In this document: piece by piece, positions 22,033 to 34,619 of the stretch
How positions within the stretch are numbered: the first letter of the stretch is position 1
Layout: each line of letters opens with the position of its first letter
DNA from: Epiperipatus broadwayi
Lineage: Eukaryota; Onychophora; Udeonychophora; Euonychophora; Peripatidae
NCBI GenBank assembly: GCA_028023455.1
Contig: JAQFVV010000142.1
Coordinates: 2,661,740 to 2,725,739, forward strand
Length of the DNA stretch: 64,000 nucleotides
Direction of reading: 5' to 3'
Notes under the pieces: generated by a model
The model's input: only the letters and a program-made list of their open reading frames with translations
What the model was told of the DNA's origin: nothing
Databases searched by the model: none
Position numbers and translations under genes: made by a program

Positions 22033-25000
22033 GATTATTTGAAAATAATATAAAAATTCATGGCAAAAAATATTATGTATCATGTAAACACCTGTTTTAG
22101 TTTAGGGAAAGATTTTATATATTTTACCATCTTTTAAATAATTCTTTCAATTGAAAATAGTAGAATATTATTTATATAATTGTAATCTAAAAAAGAATTC
22201 ATATTAATCATGCTTCTCTAATGCACTTTCAGTTACATTATACTTAGAGAATGTAATAAAAGTAAAGACTTCATAAATATTACCAAAATCACACTTTTCT
22301 TTATTTTGCTGTAATTTTCTATATATACTGGCTCTGAAGAAGACTGCAGAACAGTCAAAATTGTAGGTGTATGTATATATATACAAATAAACAGTTTTGC
22401 TAAAAAATGTTTGAAGTGGTTTGGATAAATTGTATTTAAATGAAAGACTTATTTCACTACCTTCTGTATTTTTTTATTAATTTTCACATTGCATCTTTTT
22501 TCAACTATTGTCCACATAATGTAAAAAAAAAATTAGATAGCTGAATTCAGGTAAACGTTCGACGTCTTAAGAGTAGCAAAAACACAACATGAACTCAAGT
22601 GAAAGTTTCTTTTTCTCTCCTATATATCTGTAAACAATCTTATGCCCAGCAGAACTGTTTAGACACATGAACAGACTTATGCTTACTGTATAAGCTCAAT
22701 CTTACCGATGTAATCATTGGTTTTTAATCAATAAAGTATGCTTTGAAACATAAATCTGATTCATTATCTGCTATTAAAACCATTTTAACTAGAAAAGTGT
22801 ATCTTAATAAATATTTGCCCCTTAATTCTCTTTGCGACATTCTGGAATTTCTAAAATAAATCAATAATTATTTATTTATCATTGCTTTAGTAATTTTTTG
22901 ACTGCTTAAGAATTTTTTTATTATATAGCATGTATATTATAAACTATATGTGGCCTAAATCATTTTCAAGACCAGATAAGCAAATATCACTGCTTTATGT
23001 GATAGCTGCATTACGAATGCAGAGAAAGCACTGCATATCTGTACTGCATTATCCTTTTTTCTCAACCTTATTAATTTATTTTTAAAAAAATACAGATCTT
23101 TATATTCTGAAATGAAATTGGATGCGTCTCCAATTGAAAGACTCTTAACGAATAGTAGTTATTTTGGATTGTATATCTGATTAAAAAAATGTAAGCGCGA
23201 GTACTTTTCAGCTGCCTGAAAAGTTTTGTTATATATATAAACCAAGTTCAAAAAGAAAATAGTAATAAAAATAGCATAAATAATTAATTAAAAGTCATAA
23301 AGTAATATAATCTTATTCATTCTTTATTGTTTTGATGCTTGTCACTGTGCAAATTTTTAAAATGTAAAGCAGAACATGAGAGCATTACAAATTCAAAACA
23401 TAAGAGTAAAGTTTTAAATAGATAAACATCTTGACATTCTTTCAATTTTATCCATGTTTTTAATGAAATGATGCTATAAAGAAATATATTTTTAATTTAA
23501 AAAGTAATGCTTGAAGAAATATAAATAGATGCAGATATATATTTTTCTGACAAGAACATCAAATTCCGCTTTTTTATTTTATTTTTTGTAAACGTCATAT
23601 ACACACTACATACTTATATACATACAGCGCTATATACATATATCGCACAAGTGTTAACCAATTACTAAATTTTTATCATTTTATTATTTATGATAATGGT
23701 TGATGGTTCTACTTATTATCTTAATAGGATTTGAAGATTTTAATCTCTTTAGAATACAGTGATATTTTTCCTCATGGATATCATATGCATGTATAATATT
23801 TTAAGTCTACTTATATAGCAAACATTACTCCTAGCAAAAAATGTTTATGAATTTCTATAATAAATTTAAAGCTCCTAGATTCTTTCATATATTATGCTGG
23901 TACTTTTTCGTGATTTTTATATTTATAGATAGCTTCCATAAAAAATATAGGATCTGGCGTTACATTTATCAGAATTTGCATAATTAATATCTAATTAGTA
24001 CATTCAAATGCAAAATTAGAGTGTATTATTTGCATGAATAATAATTGTATAATGTTAGAACTCTTAAATGACTGTAACCTTTCGCATTGCTTATAAGTGA
24101 AGATATTTTTGAAAATATTTTGGATGTCATTTTGCTAAAAATATTTTTAAAAGAATTTCATATCTATGTCAAACCTTATTTAATGAATATCTTTTCTATA
24201 TAAAAAAATAATATCTTTGCTTATGTTTTAAGAAATTGTTGTTGAAGTTATCTAATGTATAACAGGTACAATGTCTTTTCTCTATCTAGAGATAGAGATG
24301 ATGCATTACGCATATTGCTGTACTGCACCATTCCTATCTTTTAAATTTAAGTATCCTGTTAAAAAAACAATATGAAATTGGGGTGAAATAAACACAACAC
24401 ATGAATATTTGTAATAAATAATTTAAAAATATAGCATACTAATCTTTTATTTCCAATAACAATTTTAATAATAAACGAATTAAAACAAAATCATTTTTAG
24501 CTTTGTTTAACAATGGTAGAGTTGTGCAATACACGGTTTTATATTTTGCTTCCAGTAAGTCAGTAAATAGTTTTGATTAAATTATAAGATGTGTTTATAA
24601 ATATACAAAATTTATATTTTTAAAACATATATATATATAGATAATAATTTATATTATATATTTTATTATATAATGTGTTTCACATCGTTAAATAAAAACA
24701 ACACTATTCAAAATTAAACAATAATCTAGTATAAGAAGGAATAAGAAAAAAAAAACGGAAAAGTATATTTTTTTATTCATGAACAATACTTCTACAAAAG
24801 AAAATTTTAAATTCTAAAAACAGAAGTTTTAAATAATAAATGTTTTGAAATGTTTCATAGGCAAAATCATACAATTAAGCTAGTCAGTATTTTTAGAAAA
24901 TACACAAAATTGGATAGTTGCTCGCTATTTGAAGCTACACTTCCTCGTATTAGACATGCATCATTATTGATATAAAGCATATAGTAATTAGAAATGTGTA

Positions 25001-25317
25001 ATATAATGTATTTCAAATAATACTATAATGTAAATCAGACTACCAACAAGATTCACCAATTGAAGATAGTCAAATGATCTTTCAGCAAGTACAATCTACT
25101 CAGATTGCTTCCTACTGTCCTATAGAATAAGATATTGATTTCTTCATCAAAGCTCAACTGCAGATTCATATAAATAGAATCTTTTATGTCTTTTATCTAT
25201 TCTTTTACCTTGCTGTATTTGATCATTTAAATCAATATAGAGCCATGTCATCATGAGTCTCTCATGCCAATGGTAATTGAATAATAGTAATTACATGGAT
25301 TTATTATTTAAGGGTTC
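22033..25317. other. AT-rich spacer with a hammerhead-like motif
   Basis: No gene recognised. At 22334-22360 there is CTGAAGA followed by a 5 bp stem GACTG/CAGTC and AAAA, resembling a hammerhead ribozyme core with a mutated GAAA. The words GCATTACG and CTGTACTGCA recur at about 23010-23050 and 24300-24330, hinting at an old direct duplication. Confidence 0.4.
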
Positions 25318-25425
25318 ACAAAAAATTTGAGTTCTGAAAATGCTACCATTAAGATTGATCAAAGAACTTTACACCCCAGAGTCTGACACTCTACCACTGT
25401 ACCAATTCCAGTGCTCGTTTGCATT
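25318..25425 (-). repeat. tRNA-headed SINE fragment, second family
   Basis: The minus strand reads GGTACAGTGGTAGAGTGTCA then CTCTGGGGTGT and a box B-like TTCTTTGATCAATC, close to the copy at 7690-7775. The head is tRNA-like; the body is not recognised. Confidence 0.45.
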
Positions 25426-27180
25426 CACTAACTATAATCCTAGGAGATTACATGTTTGTGTATCCAAATTTTAGCTTTTTAATTATTTACACAACAACAA
25501 TCTTTTATTTTCCTTTTCTTTTTTGATATAAGTTCTTTGATTAAGAAAGTGATAATGAGGCAGGTTTGGCAAATTGGAAGACCTTGGTTCTAATCTAACA
25601 GGAAGCAATTCGATCAAAAATGATATGAAATAAAGATTTCAAAATTGTACATTTAATCATTCTTGTGAACAATGAAAACAATAAAATCTAGAAAATATAG
25701 TTTACAAAATGTCTATTTTTTAAAATCTAAGTCATTAATCATGGCAGATGTATTTTTTATTAAAGTAGTAAAAATAATTATAGTTAGTAATAATAATGGT
25801 AGCAAAGTTCAAATCCTAACTTAAAGCATAGTCAATAGGCTTATTTAAAGAATAAATTTTAATCATAGATGGAACATCTATGGATTTTTTTTATTACTGG
25901 AAGTGTATCAGTTTTAGGGCATGAGTGAAGAGTAGATGCTCTTGCAATATTATAGATATTTAATTTATATAAAAGCCTGAATAAAAAGCTGCATTTGTTA
26001 TTAAGAGTTTGTCAAGATTTAGTGAAGTTTCTGTTATAAAAAATGATTTAAATGAACAGACAGATATATATGCAATTTTTTTAAGTAGATTCTTAAGTGA
26101 AAGGAGATTGTGTGGTATAGAATTTGCTGGAAGGATTAATTTAGTGACTTCTAGTTTCAAAATTCCTGGATATGTCAATAAAATGTTACTGATGTTTAAA
26201 AGTGATTTGAGCAATGGTAAAAGCATCCAGTACTTATGATCCAATGTTAGATTCAGAAAGGTCATGGAAAGAATATTTTTTTACTTGTTAAAAAGTATTA
26301 TTACATTAATATCATTCAATGATAGAAGAAAGCTTTAATACACATGTTGATAAACATTAAAATTTGACCCAAAGTCTCAAAAGTCATCTTTATTTGATTT
26401 TCTGTGCAACACATGAATTGACTATTATGTTCAGTTTAATGAGGGAAAAACATTAAAAAGAAATTTGAACATATCCATACTCAAAATAATAAAACTTATA
26501 AAATTCAGAATGTAAAAAAAAGTTAATATTACATAAAAGCTTATAAGTAGAAATTTTTGTAGAAACTATAGATTTCAAATAATAATATCATTAAACAATG
26601 TTGCACCCCAAATATAATGGCAAGAAATTTGGTATTTGTTTTATAGAATTGACCTTAAATGACTATTTGGATTTTTCAGCTAGTCATATTCCATTGCATT
26701 CTTTGTTTGTTGTTATTATAAGTACATCCCAAGTTTGGTTCAACAAAAAAAAAAACAACAACATTCTAATTGATCCTCTGAGAATGATTATAATTATTTA
26801 CAAATTCATGAGCAATAAATGAATTTGAAAACAGATTTAATAACTAACATGAAAGCTTAAGTATAATTGACAAATTAAAACTACAAGAAAAATAAAGACT
26901 AACATTTGCAAATGAAAAATGATATTATAATTCTATTAAATTAGAAATGACATTCTTTATAAGAGAATAATAATATTTTGATCATTGTTTAATTTAAAAA
27001 CAAAAATTCAAATAATTGCATTTGCTAATATATCAAATTATTCATTTATTTAGATATGATTAAAGATATTTAGTTTGATGAAGTTATACAAGTTCTTTTT
27101 TTCTCCAAATAATTTATTATAATTATGTTATTACATTAGCAGTTATGATATTCTAACATATAGTTTTAAATTTAATTGTC
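25426..27180. other. AT-rich spacer with opposed open frames
   Basis: Overlapping open frames near 25960-26265 exist on both strands (76 and 101 codons), but neither gives a recognisable protein and one is presumably a shadow of the other. Nothing else is supported. Confidence 0.35.
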
Positions 27181-27500
27181 CAGGCTGATCATGTTATCTT
27201 TTAATCACCAGTCTCTTTATCTCTTCACCATTGGCGCAGTTGTTGTGTAGATCTTTGGGATATATTTTATTTGATATGGTTTCATTTTCTTTTATTTGTA
27301 ATTGCTGGACTTGAGCCTTTTATTCTTCTCTTTCCCCTTTTAGGAATGTTCTACCATTGGTTGAGAACATGGTGAGTCTAAATTCAACATGTACCATGTC
27401 ATAGAGAAAATGATCTCAGGGGTTATCAGTTCATCTCTTGTTTTTGTCTGTTTTAATTTTTTCCACATGAAGGCAATAGGATCAAATTTATCAGGATTAA
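27180..27500 (-). pseudogene. Decayed unidentified coding remnant
   Basis: One minus-strand frame yields a coherent, less AT-rich sequence with a few stops, including MVHVEFRLTMFSTNGRTFL and AQVQQLQIKENETISNKIYP. It reads like an old coding segment, probably of a transposable element, but I cannot name the family. Confidence 0.3.
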
Positions 27501-27604
27501 ACACTAGCTTACATCTAATAAATCCTTATCAAATGATCTAGAATTAGCATCAGTCTAATTTTTTAAAAGCAGAAAAGATGTAGATAATGATAGTTTCTAT
27601 AAAG

Positions 27605-27820
27605 AAGCTTTAAAATATGTAGTAATATGTAAACTACAAATTAATGAATATTTATAGGAATATATAATTTCATAAAGTATTAAACAAGTACAATATGGTT
27701 ATAGTATTTAAACTACAATTAAAGTATTAAATAAGTACAATATGGTTATAGTATTTAAACTACAAATTAATGAAAATTTATGGGATTATACAATCTCATA
27801 AAGTATTAAAAAAGTACAAT
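27605..27820 (+). repeat. Short irregular tandem repeat
   Basis: AAAGTATTAAA.AAGTACAATATGGTTATAG and AGTATTTAAACTACAA recur two to three times with small gaps. Probably local slippage or duplication. Confidence 0.6.
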
Positions 27821-27839
27821 AATTATCATAGATTATCGT

Positions 27840-28150
27840 TGGTAATTCAGTGTAACAAAATATATTTATTAAATAAGTTGCTTTTAGTCATACCAGAGGT
27901 TATTTATAATTTTAGAGAATAGGATTACAAATGTAGTTTTTATTATTTAACAAATCGAAGAAAAATACTGTGATCAAAATAGTGATTTACATATTGCTTT
28001 TATTAATTTTATGAAGGCATTTGATTGATTTAGTTAAAACTCCTTGGAATGTTAACTTATCCATGAAATTTTATTATATCATAAAGCTAGCAATCATAGT
28101 AGATCTGAAATAAAAAATGTTATTTGAAAGTGTGTATAATAGCTTCAATT
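27840..28150 (+). pseudogene. LINE reverse transcriptase fragment, plus strand
   Basis: Near 27995-28040 the frame reads HIAFINFMKAFD, the reverse transcriptase motif usually written (Y/A)FIDFEKAFD, preceded by a degraded segment and followed by LIHEILLYHKA after stops. The catalytic first Asp region is thus visible, but the rest is lost. It belongs to a different LINE lineage from the minus-strand copies at 31.2 and 46.8 kb. Confidence 0.55.
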
Positions 28151-28224
28151 TTGTATTTCATTGTAGTATTTTGTACAGTTTATAGTTGACAATAAATTGC
28201 AACATATATTTGCTGGTGAAATTT

Positions 28225-28500
28225 TTAATTAAAAATTTTTAAACTGAACCATCCAGTTGATTAGAGAATTATCTTAGAATTCAAAATTCAAGAATCTAAG
28301 AGTCCAAGTTTGATTCCCATGCTAATACTACCAATGGTCAGGCCAGCAATATCTGAAAAAGAGAGAATAATAACTCTTAAAACATTGTGAATATACTAAC
28401 CTGTGTGTTATTTTATCAGTTAAATGTAATTGGAAAATTTAAATAAAGTTTAATTTTTCTAAAGACATTTAAAATAATGGAAATAATCCAATATATAAAT
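28225..28500 (+). repeat. SINE-like repeat, relative of the 15 kb palindrome
   Basis: Shares with 15405-15850 the phrases AATTCAAAATTCAAGAATCTAA, TTTGATTCCCATGCTA, GGTCAGGCCAGCAA, AGAGAGAATA, AAAACATT, ATATACTAACCTGTG and TTTTTCTAAAGACATTT. Its hammerhead-like position is degraded to CTGAAAA. Confidence 0.65.
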
Positions 28501-28543
28501 ACAACTAAAATACCATCAATACAAACCTTCGGAAAAATAAATA

Positions 28544-28874
28544 TATTAGAGCAGTGACATTCAAACATTTTAGCAGTATGATCCTGTATGAGACATTGAG
28601 ATAATATGCTGACCCAAATAACATGATATCATCAAGACATGTCTGAACCTCTATATTTTTGAAGTCGTTGTTTTTAAAATAGAGTAATCTTCTAGAATTT
28701 AATGAAATTTCACATTTTAAAAATTAATATTTTTTTTTTAAATTTTTGTCAATGATGTATTTGTAATCAATTAAATTTATTTACAATTTTTTCATCCATC
28801 TTGCGGCCCCAAGGTAATTTTTCATGACCCCAAACAAGGTCACGACCCATAGATTGAATACCACTGTATTAGAG
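28544..28874. mobile_element. hAT-type MITE 2
   Basis: Element at 28552-28866 flanked by a perfect 8 bp duplication TATTAGAG (28544-28551 and 28867-28874). The ends CAGTGACATTCAA and (reverse complement) CAGTGGTATTCAA form the inverted repeats. The right side carries GGTCACGACCC and GCGGCCCCAAGG, a composition typical of hAT MITEs. There is no coding capacity. Confidence 0.85.
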
Positions 28875-29329
28875 TATTGAAATTTGACATGGGTTCAAAT
28901 TTATTATTGCTATTTACTAGTATTAAGTATAGTAATTGTATATAAGTTCAGATATTATGCTAAAAATTTATAATATGGAGTGAAATATAGCTCCCTATCA
29001 ACTGTAATTTCTTAGATTGGTTTGTAATGCTAATATTAAGCCTTTATTTATTTCAAATTTCTTTTTGGTCTCTCTCTCTTTTTTTTTCTAGCATTAAGAT
29101 GGCATATTTGTTTATGAGTCACTGCTAATGATAATAGTTAATAATAACATTTACAGCTTAATATTTAAAAAATCTGTCATGATGATATTTTGCTTGTTTC
29201 TTTACGCTGAACAATTTCCATTATTTAGTTCAAATGTTAAATGTTTTTAGAAAAAAATCAAACTTCATTTATATTTTTCTATATTCACTCAACTATTAGT
29301 AATAAAAGTTATAAGGACCATGTTCCATT

Positions 29330-29765
29330 AAACCTCACTGTTTAAAAATCGTTATATCAAAATTAGTCAAGATTTCTTCTTAGGGTCGTTGATGTGATGT
29401 GATGTGTTTTGGCTTCTCCTTAAACGAAGTCAAGAATATCTCAGCAATTATGCCCAGATAAACCTGTTAGCCATTTTATTTTCCATTCCCCACTCTAAGT
29501 CTTCCCATATTCTGCCCCATCCCATTTCCACAACATAATCTTTGTCAACTCTATGGCCTTTATCTCTAAATCCCCCTTATCTTTTCGCAACCCCAGCATA
29601 AAAACCAATAACTCACTTTCTGTATACTCACTTTGTTCATATCTATTCTCCCATAACTTCATTATCGTTAGTCTTTTAACATATAAGGCACTACCTTTTA
29701 GCAGAAAATCTAAGCATTTTCTGATCTTATTACAGAATATGAAAATAAAAAGAAATAGCACTTAA
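29330..29765 (-). pseudogene. Decayed unidentified open frame
   Basis: A minus-strand frame runs 88 codons (29495-29761) with non-repetitive composition (RLTIMKLWENRYEQSEYTES, MLWKWDGAEYGKT). It continues past a stop into KWLTGLSGHNC and GEAKTHHITSTTLRRNLD before 29350. The continuity across stops suggests an old gene or element protein with later mutations. I do not recognise it; a transposable-element protein is the likeliest source. Confidence 0.4.
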
Positions 29766-29769
29766 TAAG

Positions 29770-30889
29770 CAATAATATAGAAGTATATTTATAAATAAAC
29801 TCTGTTTATTGTCAGAAAAAGAATAAATGAGAATAATAACCTATAAGTCACAACAATTCTTTCTATTAGCATTATACTGAAACTCTTAAAGTGCTGTATA
29901 ATAACAAACTTTCTGTACAAAATATTTTTTCCTAAAAAAAAAATCAAGGAATTACTCTAAGTTTATCACTGATAGATAGCTCTGACTAGCAACATTTGCA
30001 AGGCAAAACTTGAAGCCATATCTATAAATATCTCATTTCTTCCAAATGACTGGCCTTGCTAAGTTTACAATACAGTTATTATATGACTGCATAGTGAAGT
30101 ACTACTAAAGCATTTTAAATACATATCAATACATCCCCTTCAAATAAATTTACAATAAGAATAGAAATGCAAATTGGCAGTTTTAGATATACTTGTGACA
30201 AGTATGTCTTATGGAAAAATCAAATTAGTGTTTACCATCACTTCATAAAAAAACACTTAATAAGAACATTTGATTAAGGCATAAACACACCATAGAATTA
30301 AGCAAAATAAATTTGTTCAAACTAACTTGGAAAAAAAGACTAAAATAAAACAAATTCTCATAAGGAATGGTTATCCATTGGCTATCACTAAAAAAACTGG
30401 AAATAGATATTAAAAAAACACATCAAAAATAAAAATAATGATAGCTATTTATCCATACATACAAAAGATAAAAATCAAAGTAATAAACAATTCTGAAATC
30501 AACATAATATCAGAACAACTTTCCAAAGCCATTGCATATAGCAAAGAATTCTACCTTTTACAAAATGTAAATTACTGAATACAAGAATGCTAATGTGAAA
30601 AAATGTATATGGAACTAGTTGAACTATTAAAAATATTTAAAAGACCAAAAAATTATTAGTGAGAAAAAGATATCATGCTTCTAAAGTAGAAGACCTTACA
30701 TGTACCAAAGAACATATGCTCAATTAGAAAAACATAATATTAGGCAAAGGAAAAAAATAAAAATAAACTTCTTACATGAAAATGACAAATATCTTCATAT
30801 GTTAACTCAATGGGCTAATCCATAATATTTGAAAAACACTCATTAACATTGTATTTATAAAGAAAAAAGAGAGAAACCTGGAGCATTCT
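29770..30889. other. AT-rich spacer
   Basis: No gene or repeat recognised. Confidence 0.4.
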
Positions 30890-31030
30890 CATAGAAAATT
30901 TTATAAAATTTCTACTCACTGTTGCCTTTAACAGAATATCCTAGACGATTAGAGTATTAGCTTAAATTCACTATTCATGAATATAAAAGTCTCTAGTTTT
31001 ATTTCCATGCTAGTACTAATAATATTCTTT
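30890..31030 (+). repeat. SINE-like repeat fragment
   Basis: Shares TTTATAAAATTTCTACT.A.TGTTG, GATTAGAGTATTA.CTTA and TTTTATTTCCATGCTAGTACT with the 15 kb palindrome arms. Only the promoter half is kept. Confidence 0.6.
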
Positions 31031-31229
31031 GATGTGTTGTATTCTATACACACCAAAAAAATAAATGTTTGAATTAATCTAAAAAATATTTAACAGTAAA
31101 ACTGAATTATGGAAATAGTTTATTGTATAACTATATAACATCATTGACATGACTTTAATTAATTTATTAGCTTATGGATTTATTTTCTTAAAGAACTTAG
31201 TTATTAACAAAATAAAAGAACTTATAAAG

Positions 31230-32480
31230 ATTTCAACCACGAGATAAATTCTTTTAGTGGCTTTATTATGTCTTTCAATTTTTACATTGTAGCTATAGAT
31301 TTAAAAGTCATTAATCGTGTGGTTTATAGTTTGTGTTTTTCCACATCTATATAAATAAGTAGCTGCTAAATTCCATTTACAAAGTAGACAAATTATTCTG
31401 AAACTGTTACTGAAACTCCAGTTGCATCTATGAAGATCTAATGTAGTTATCTTTATTGATGGATCTTTCATAAAAATTCAATGTTTTATATCAAATTCTT
31501 CAGTTGTAGATGCTTAGTTGAATATTTAAAAAGGAGATCCTAATGTGAAATGAAGGCTTTAAATAGCAAAACTATATTTTGAGTTAATGACAAATTTGAC
31601 TTGCTTAACAGCTTTTTTAACATTTTTTGTAAGATGAATTCTATTCTCATATCTGCATGACCAGTAACATTTTTCATAAAAAATTTGAGTATCCAGAAAT
31701 TCAATAAGGAAACTAGGAAGCACAATATTCACCAACAGAGTATACTTGTTCTAAGGAAATATTTTATCACAGCCTTAATAACTATCAGCCCACATTGCAA
31801 GCTTATTCCTTGAAATTAATTTTGATCTAACCTTAGATAAATGATGAAAGTACGTTAAAATATGATCTACAGTACTCTAACATGAAGTAGGATTGAATTT
31901 CAGTCTATTATTGCTAAAAAGTTATACTCAGATTACAAATTTTCCCTATTAATCAGATAAAAAATTGAGCATAGCATTTTTTGTTGGATTAGAAATAACT
32001 CCAATCATTGAAAGAATTCCAATCTTTTCCTATTCTTATTAGATATTTCAGAAAAGAAACTCTCTTTAGAAGTCAAAATAAAATCATCAGCATAGACAAT
32101 TTTCCTCCTTTCTGCTCCTGGAAGATCACTGATAAATATATTAAATAAAATGTGAAAGACATAAACTCTGCCATAGACCATTATATAAAATATTGTAACT
32201 GCTACGATTATCATTTAGTGTTACTTAAATTTTTCTTTTGGAGAGCATTTTGTCAAGTAAATAAATGGTTTTCCTTTATTTAAGATTTTTAAAAACATTT
32301 AGAATATTTTTCCAAACAGAATCACAAGCAATAATTAGATCAATAAATATAGTGCCAGCTTTTAATTTATTTTGAAAGTCCTTTTCATTGTGAACTGTTA
32401 AAGATAAAACTTGTTCATGGCAACTTTTTTCTGACCTGGAACCCTGCCTAATTCATAGGTACACAGCTTTCATCTATTGG
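31230..32480 (-). pseudogene. Jockey-like LINE ORF2 remnant
   Basis: Minus-strand translation recovers, in order, a degraded fingers region (SCHEQVLSLT, FQNKLKAGTIFIDL, about 32290-32440), LFNIFISDLPG, the catalytic box VYADDFILTSKE (YADD at about 32083-32094), a thumb-like stretch (HHLSKVRSKLISRNKLAMW) and a terminal zinc-knuckle-like segment (LYRCGKTQTINHTIND, about 31315-31380). These are the reverse transcriptase landmarks of Jockey-type LINEs. Stops and frameshifts are frequent and the endonuclease half is missing, so the copy is dead and 5' truncated. Confidence 0.8.
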
Positions 32481-32996
32481 CAAAATTCTTGATAATATGA
32501 TACTCTTTCAAAAAACTTGTAGAATAAATAATAATAATATTGAATTATATATTTTTTAGATTGTTATTGGGTTTATTTGGATTTAAGATTAATATTCCAA
32601 AATTTATACTTCTAATGCTGAATCAATAAATTTTCAATTTTTTAATACTTAGTCAACTGCATTTTAGGTGTTTAGTGTCATAATCATACAAGTAATTTAT
32701 TATAAATTATAGATAATTAATATCTTTTTTTTTCTATATATTTATAAATTTAACTACTTTATGAAAAAAGTATACATATTCATATATATAAATGTTATTC
32801 ATATATATAAATGTATGTACGTTATGCCTAAGTGTATTTCCATTATCTATTTTTGTGAATAATCCAAATACTTGTGTATTAAATTCTAGCATATTGTTTT
32901 GAAGAAGATACTTTACTTCATTTTTTAAGAAATATGTTTGGAAGGAATATTATTTTGATAAATAATTTTTAATATTTTTTTCTGTTTTATTCCTAG

Positions 32997-33035
32997 CGTC
33001 TCACGCAATGGATTAGAGAAATTAGTATGAAATAA
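32997..33035 (+). CDS. Possible terminal exon
   Basis: A good acceptor (TTTTTTCTGTTTTATTCCTAG) is followed by a short open stretch. In phase 0 it reads RLTQWIREISMK and ends in a TAA that overlaps AATAAA. A second phase is also open, to a TGA just before. Another AATAAA follows near 33060. The exon is too short to identify and could be chance. Confidence 0.25.
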   Translation, partial: RLTQWIREISMK

Positions 33036-33282
33036 AATATGAAGCAGAAAATTGAAAAAAATAAAAGAATATTAAGAACACCATTCAATGAAAAATATTT
33101 TGCAAATTAACTACTTAAACCGGATGGAAAACTATAAGAATATATCTAAACACCAGATATTTGTATTTCTAATATATCAAATTGTGTTTTCTTTTATAAT
33201 GAAAACAGTGACTTAAACATTGCTATGCTTATTCAAAAGCTATTCTTGGTTCTAAGTGTAGAGATCCACCATATTTTATATA

Positions 33283-33754
33283 AAAAATACTAGTAGCGTC
33301 CCTGGGTCGATCAACCGGGCGTATGTCCGGGGTCTAGTGCAATAAAAAAATTCACCAAACAGGAAATACATTTCCCAATTTAAGTAAAATCTTAGAATTT
33401 TATTAACAATTCCAATAACAACTGCTGAATCCGAACGTAGTTTTGTCAAACCTTAAAATAATAAAAAATATTTAAGATTCACAATGATACAAGAAAGAAA
33501 ATAAATTATGCAAAGACTTAAATTTAAGTGAAATAATAGATAAATTTGCTAAAATTGAAAATAAAATTATATTTTTTCTTTCATATTAATGTGTTATAAG
33601 TTAAATCTATTTAAATAAGAACAAATTTTATATGTTTTTTTCTTATATTAAAAATTAAAGATTTTATTTATTTATTCACTTTTTTATTTAGTGGTGGCCT
33701 AACATCATATTAGTGCCCGGGGCCTCAAAATTAAAGGTCGGCGCTGAAAAATAC
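33283..33754. mobile_element. hAT-type MITE 3
   Basis: Element at 33291-33746 flanked by AAAAATAC on both sides (33283-33290 and 33747-33754), an 8 bp target duplication. The left end TAGTAGCGTCCCTGGG and the right end (reverse complement CAGCGCCGACC) are imperfect inverted repeats, and both ends are GC-rich (CCGGGC, GCCCGGGGCC). The AT-rich middle has no transposase. The class call rests on the duplication length and end type. Confidence 0.65.
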
Positions 33755-34439
33755 ATTAATATCGATCCTACGCGTGAAAAAAATTTAAAACATTCTATAC
33801 TGTCTCGAATTTCTACAAATTTATCTAGAGCACAAACGTAGACTCTAGGAAAATGCTCTTGAAATGTTATTACAAAGTTGGTAGCCTGAACAAGATTTCT
33901 TTTTGATTGGACAACGAATTTTCAGTTTCACTTATTCATTCTAAGATGCTGAAATTATTATACATTATAAATCAATTATCTTCCCGAAAAGAAGTCGTTA
34001 TTTAATCTACTTGCTATCTTTTTAACGATTTTTTGTTATATACAGAGCACATTATCTGACTTTTTAAGAAATGTGTATCCTTATATATGAAAATCTGTTT
34101 TTATACATCAACTTTTTTTCGGAATGAAAAATTTTAATCAGTAGGTCTTACGTAAAAAAAAAAAAACAAACATAATTTAAAGAAATTCTTTCACAATAAA
34201 TATTGCTAATAAGATATACATATGAATTGCGTTTATTTTGTCTTAAACATTAGATAACTATAGGTTACAGCCTTAGTAAATATTACTTAATATAATAATG
34301 TGCCTTTAATAAAATTTATAATTATAACTATACGTAATGAATAAAATTGGAAGAAACCTCAATATTAGGATAGTAGTTAACGTTATCTCGACTACACATG
34401 TTTATGTCTGTCAACAAATAGTTAAATGTATCTTTGAAC

Positions 34440-34569
34440 TTTCTGTATCGCGAGATTAGTTAAGTTCGCGAGATAAAAATAGTCTGATCTTTAAACGCTT
34501 TGTAAATTATTATAGCAAATATTTTTTTAGATTTGAGTTACCATTATTATTTTGGAATATTTAACAAAC
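34440..34569 (+). promoter_or_regulatory. Probable promoter with two TCGCGAGAT motifs
   Basis: TCGCGAGAT occurs twice in the same orientation about 20 bp apart (34448-34456 and 34466-34474) in an otherwise CpG-poor window, roughly 100 bp before the ATG at 34570. The TCTCGCGAGA palindrome is a known core motif of TATA-less animal promoters. Nearby TATCTCGAC at 34384 may be a further half-site. Confidence 0.45.
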
Positions 34570-34618
34570 ATGAATATTACTTTAACTGGAACTGGTAGTT
34601 TAATGCCTATTTTGGGGT
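34570..34618 (+). CDS. First exon of a probable aldo-keto reductase
   Basis: ATG followed by 15 codons reading MNITLTGTGSLMPILG, then one base of a split codon and a consensus donor GTAAGT at 34619. The pattern of a short beta-hairpin then MP(I/V)LG, expected to continue as LGTW, is the N-terminus of aldo-keto reductases, NADPH-dependent cytosolic enzymes that reduce carbonyls. The upstream TCGCGAGAT motifs support a true start. I could not find later exons in the remaining 29 kb, so either the first intron is very long or the exon is orphaned. Identification rests on 16 residues. Confidence 0.5.
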
Positions 34619-34619
34619 G

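Noticed and set aside
25960-26265. Overlapping open frames of 101 and 76 codons on opposite strands
   Set aside because: Neither encodes a recognisable protein; one must be a shadow, and the amino-acid make-up follows base composition.
29090-29135. Strong acceptor (TCTCTCTTTTTTTTTCTAG) followed by IKMAYLFMSHC and a stop
   Set aside because: Too short and without donor, polyadenylation signal or homology; pyrimidine tracts of this kind are common here.
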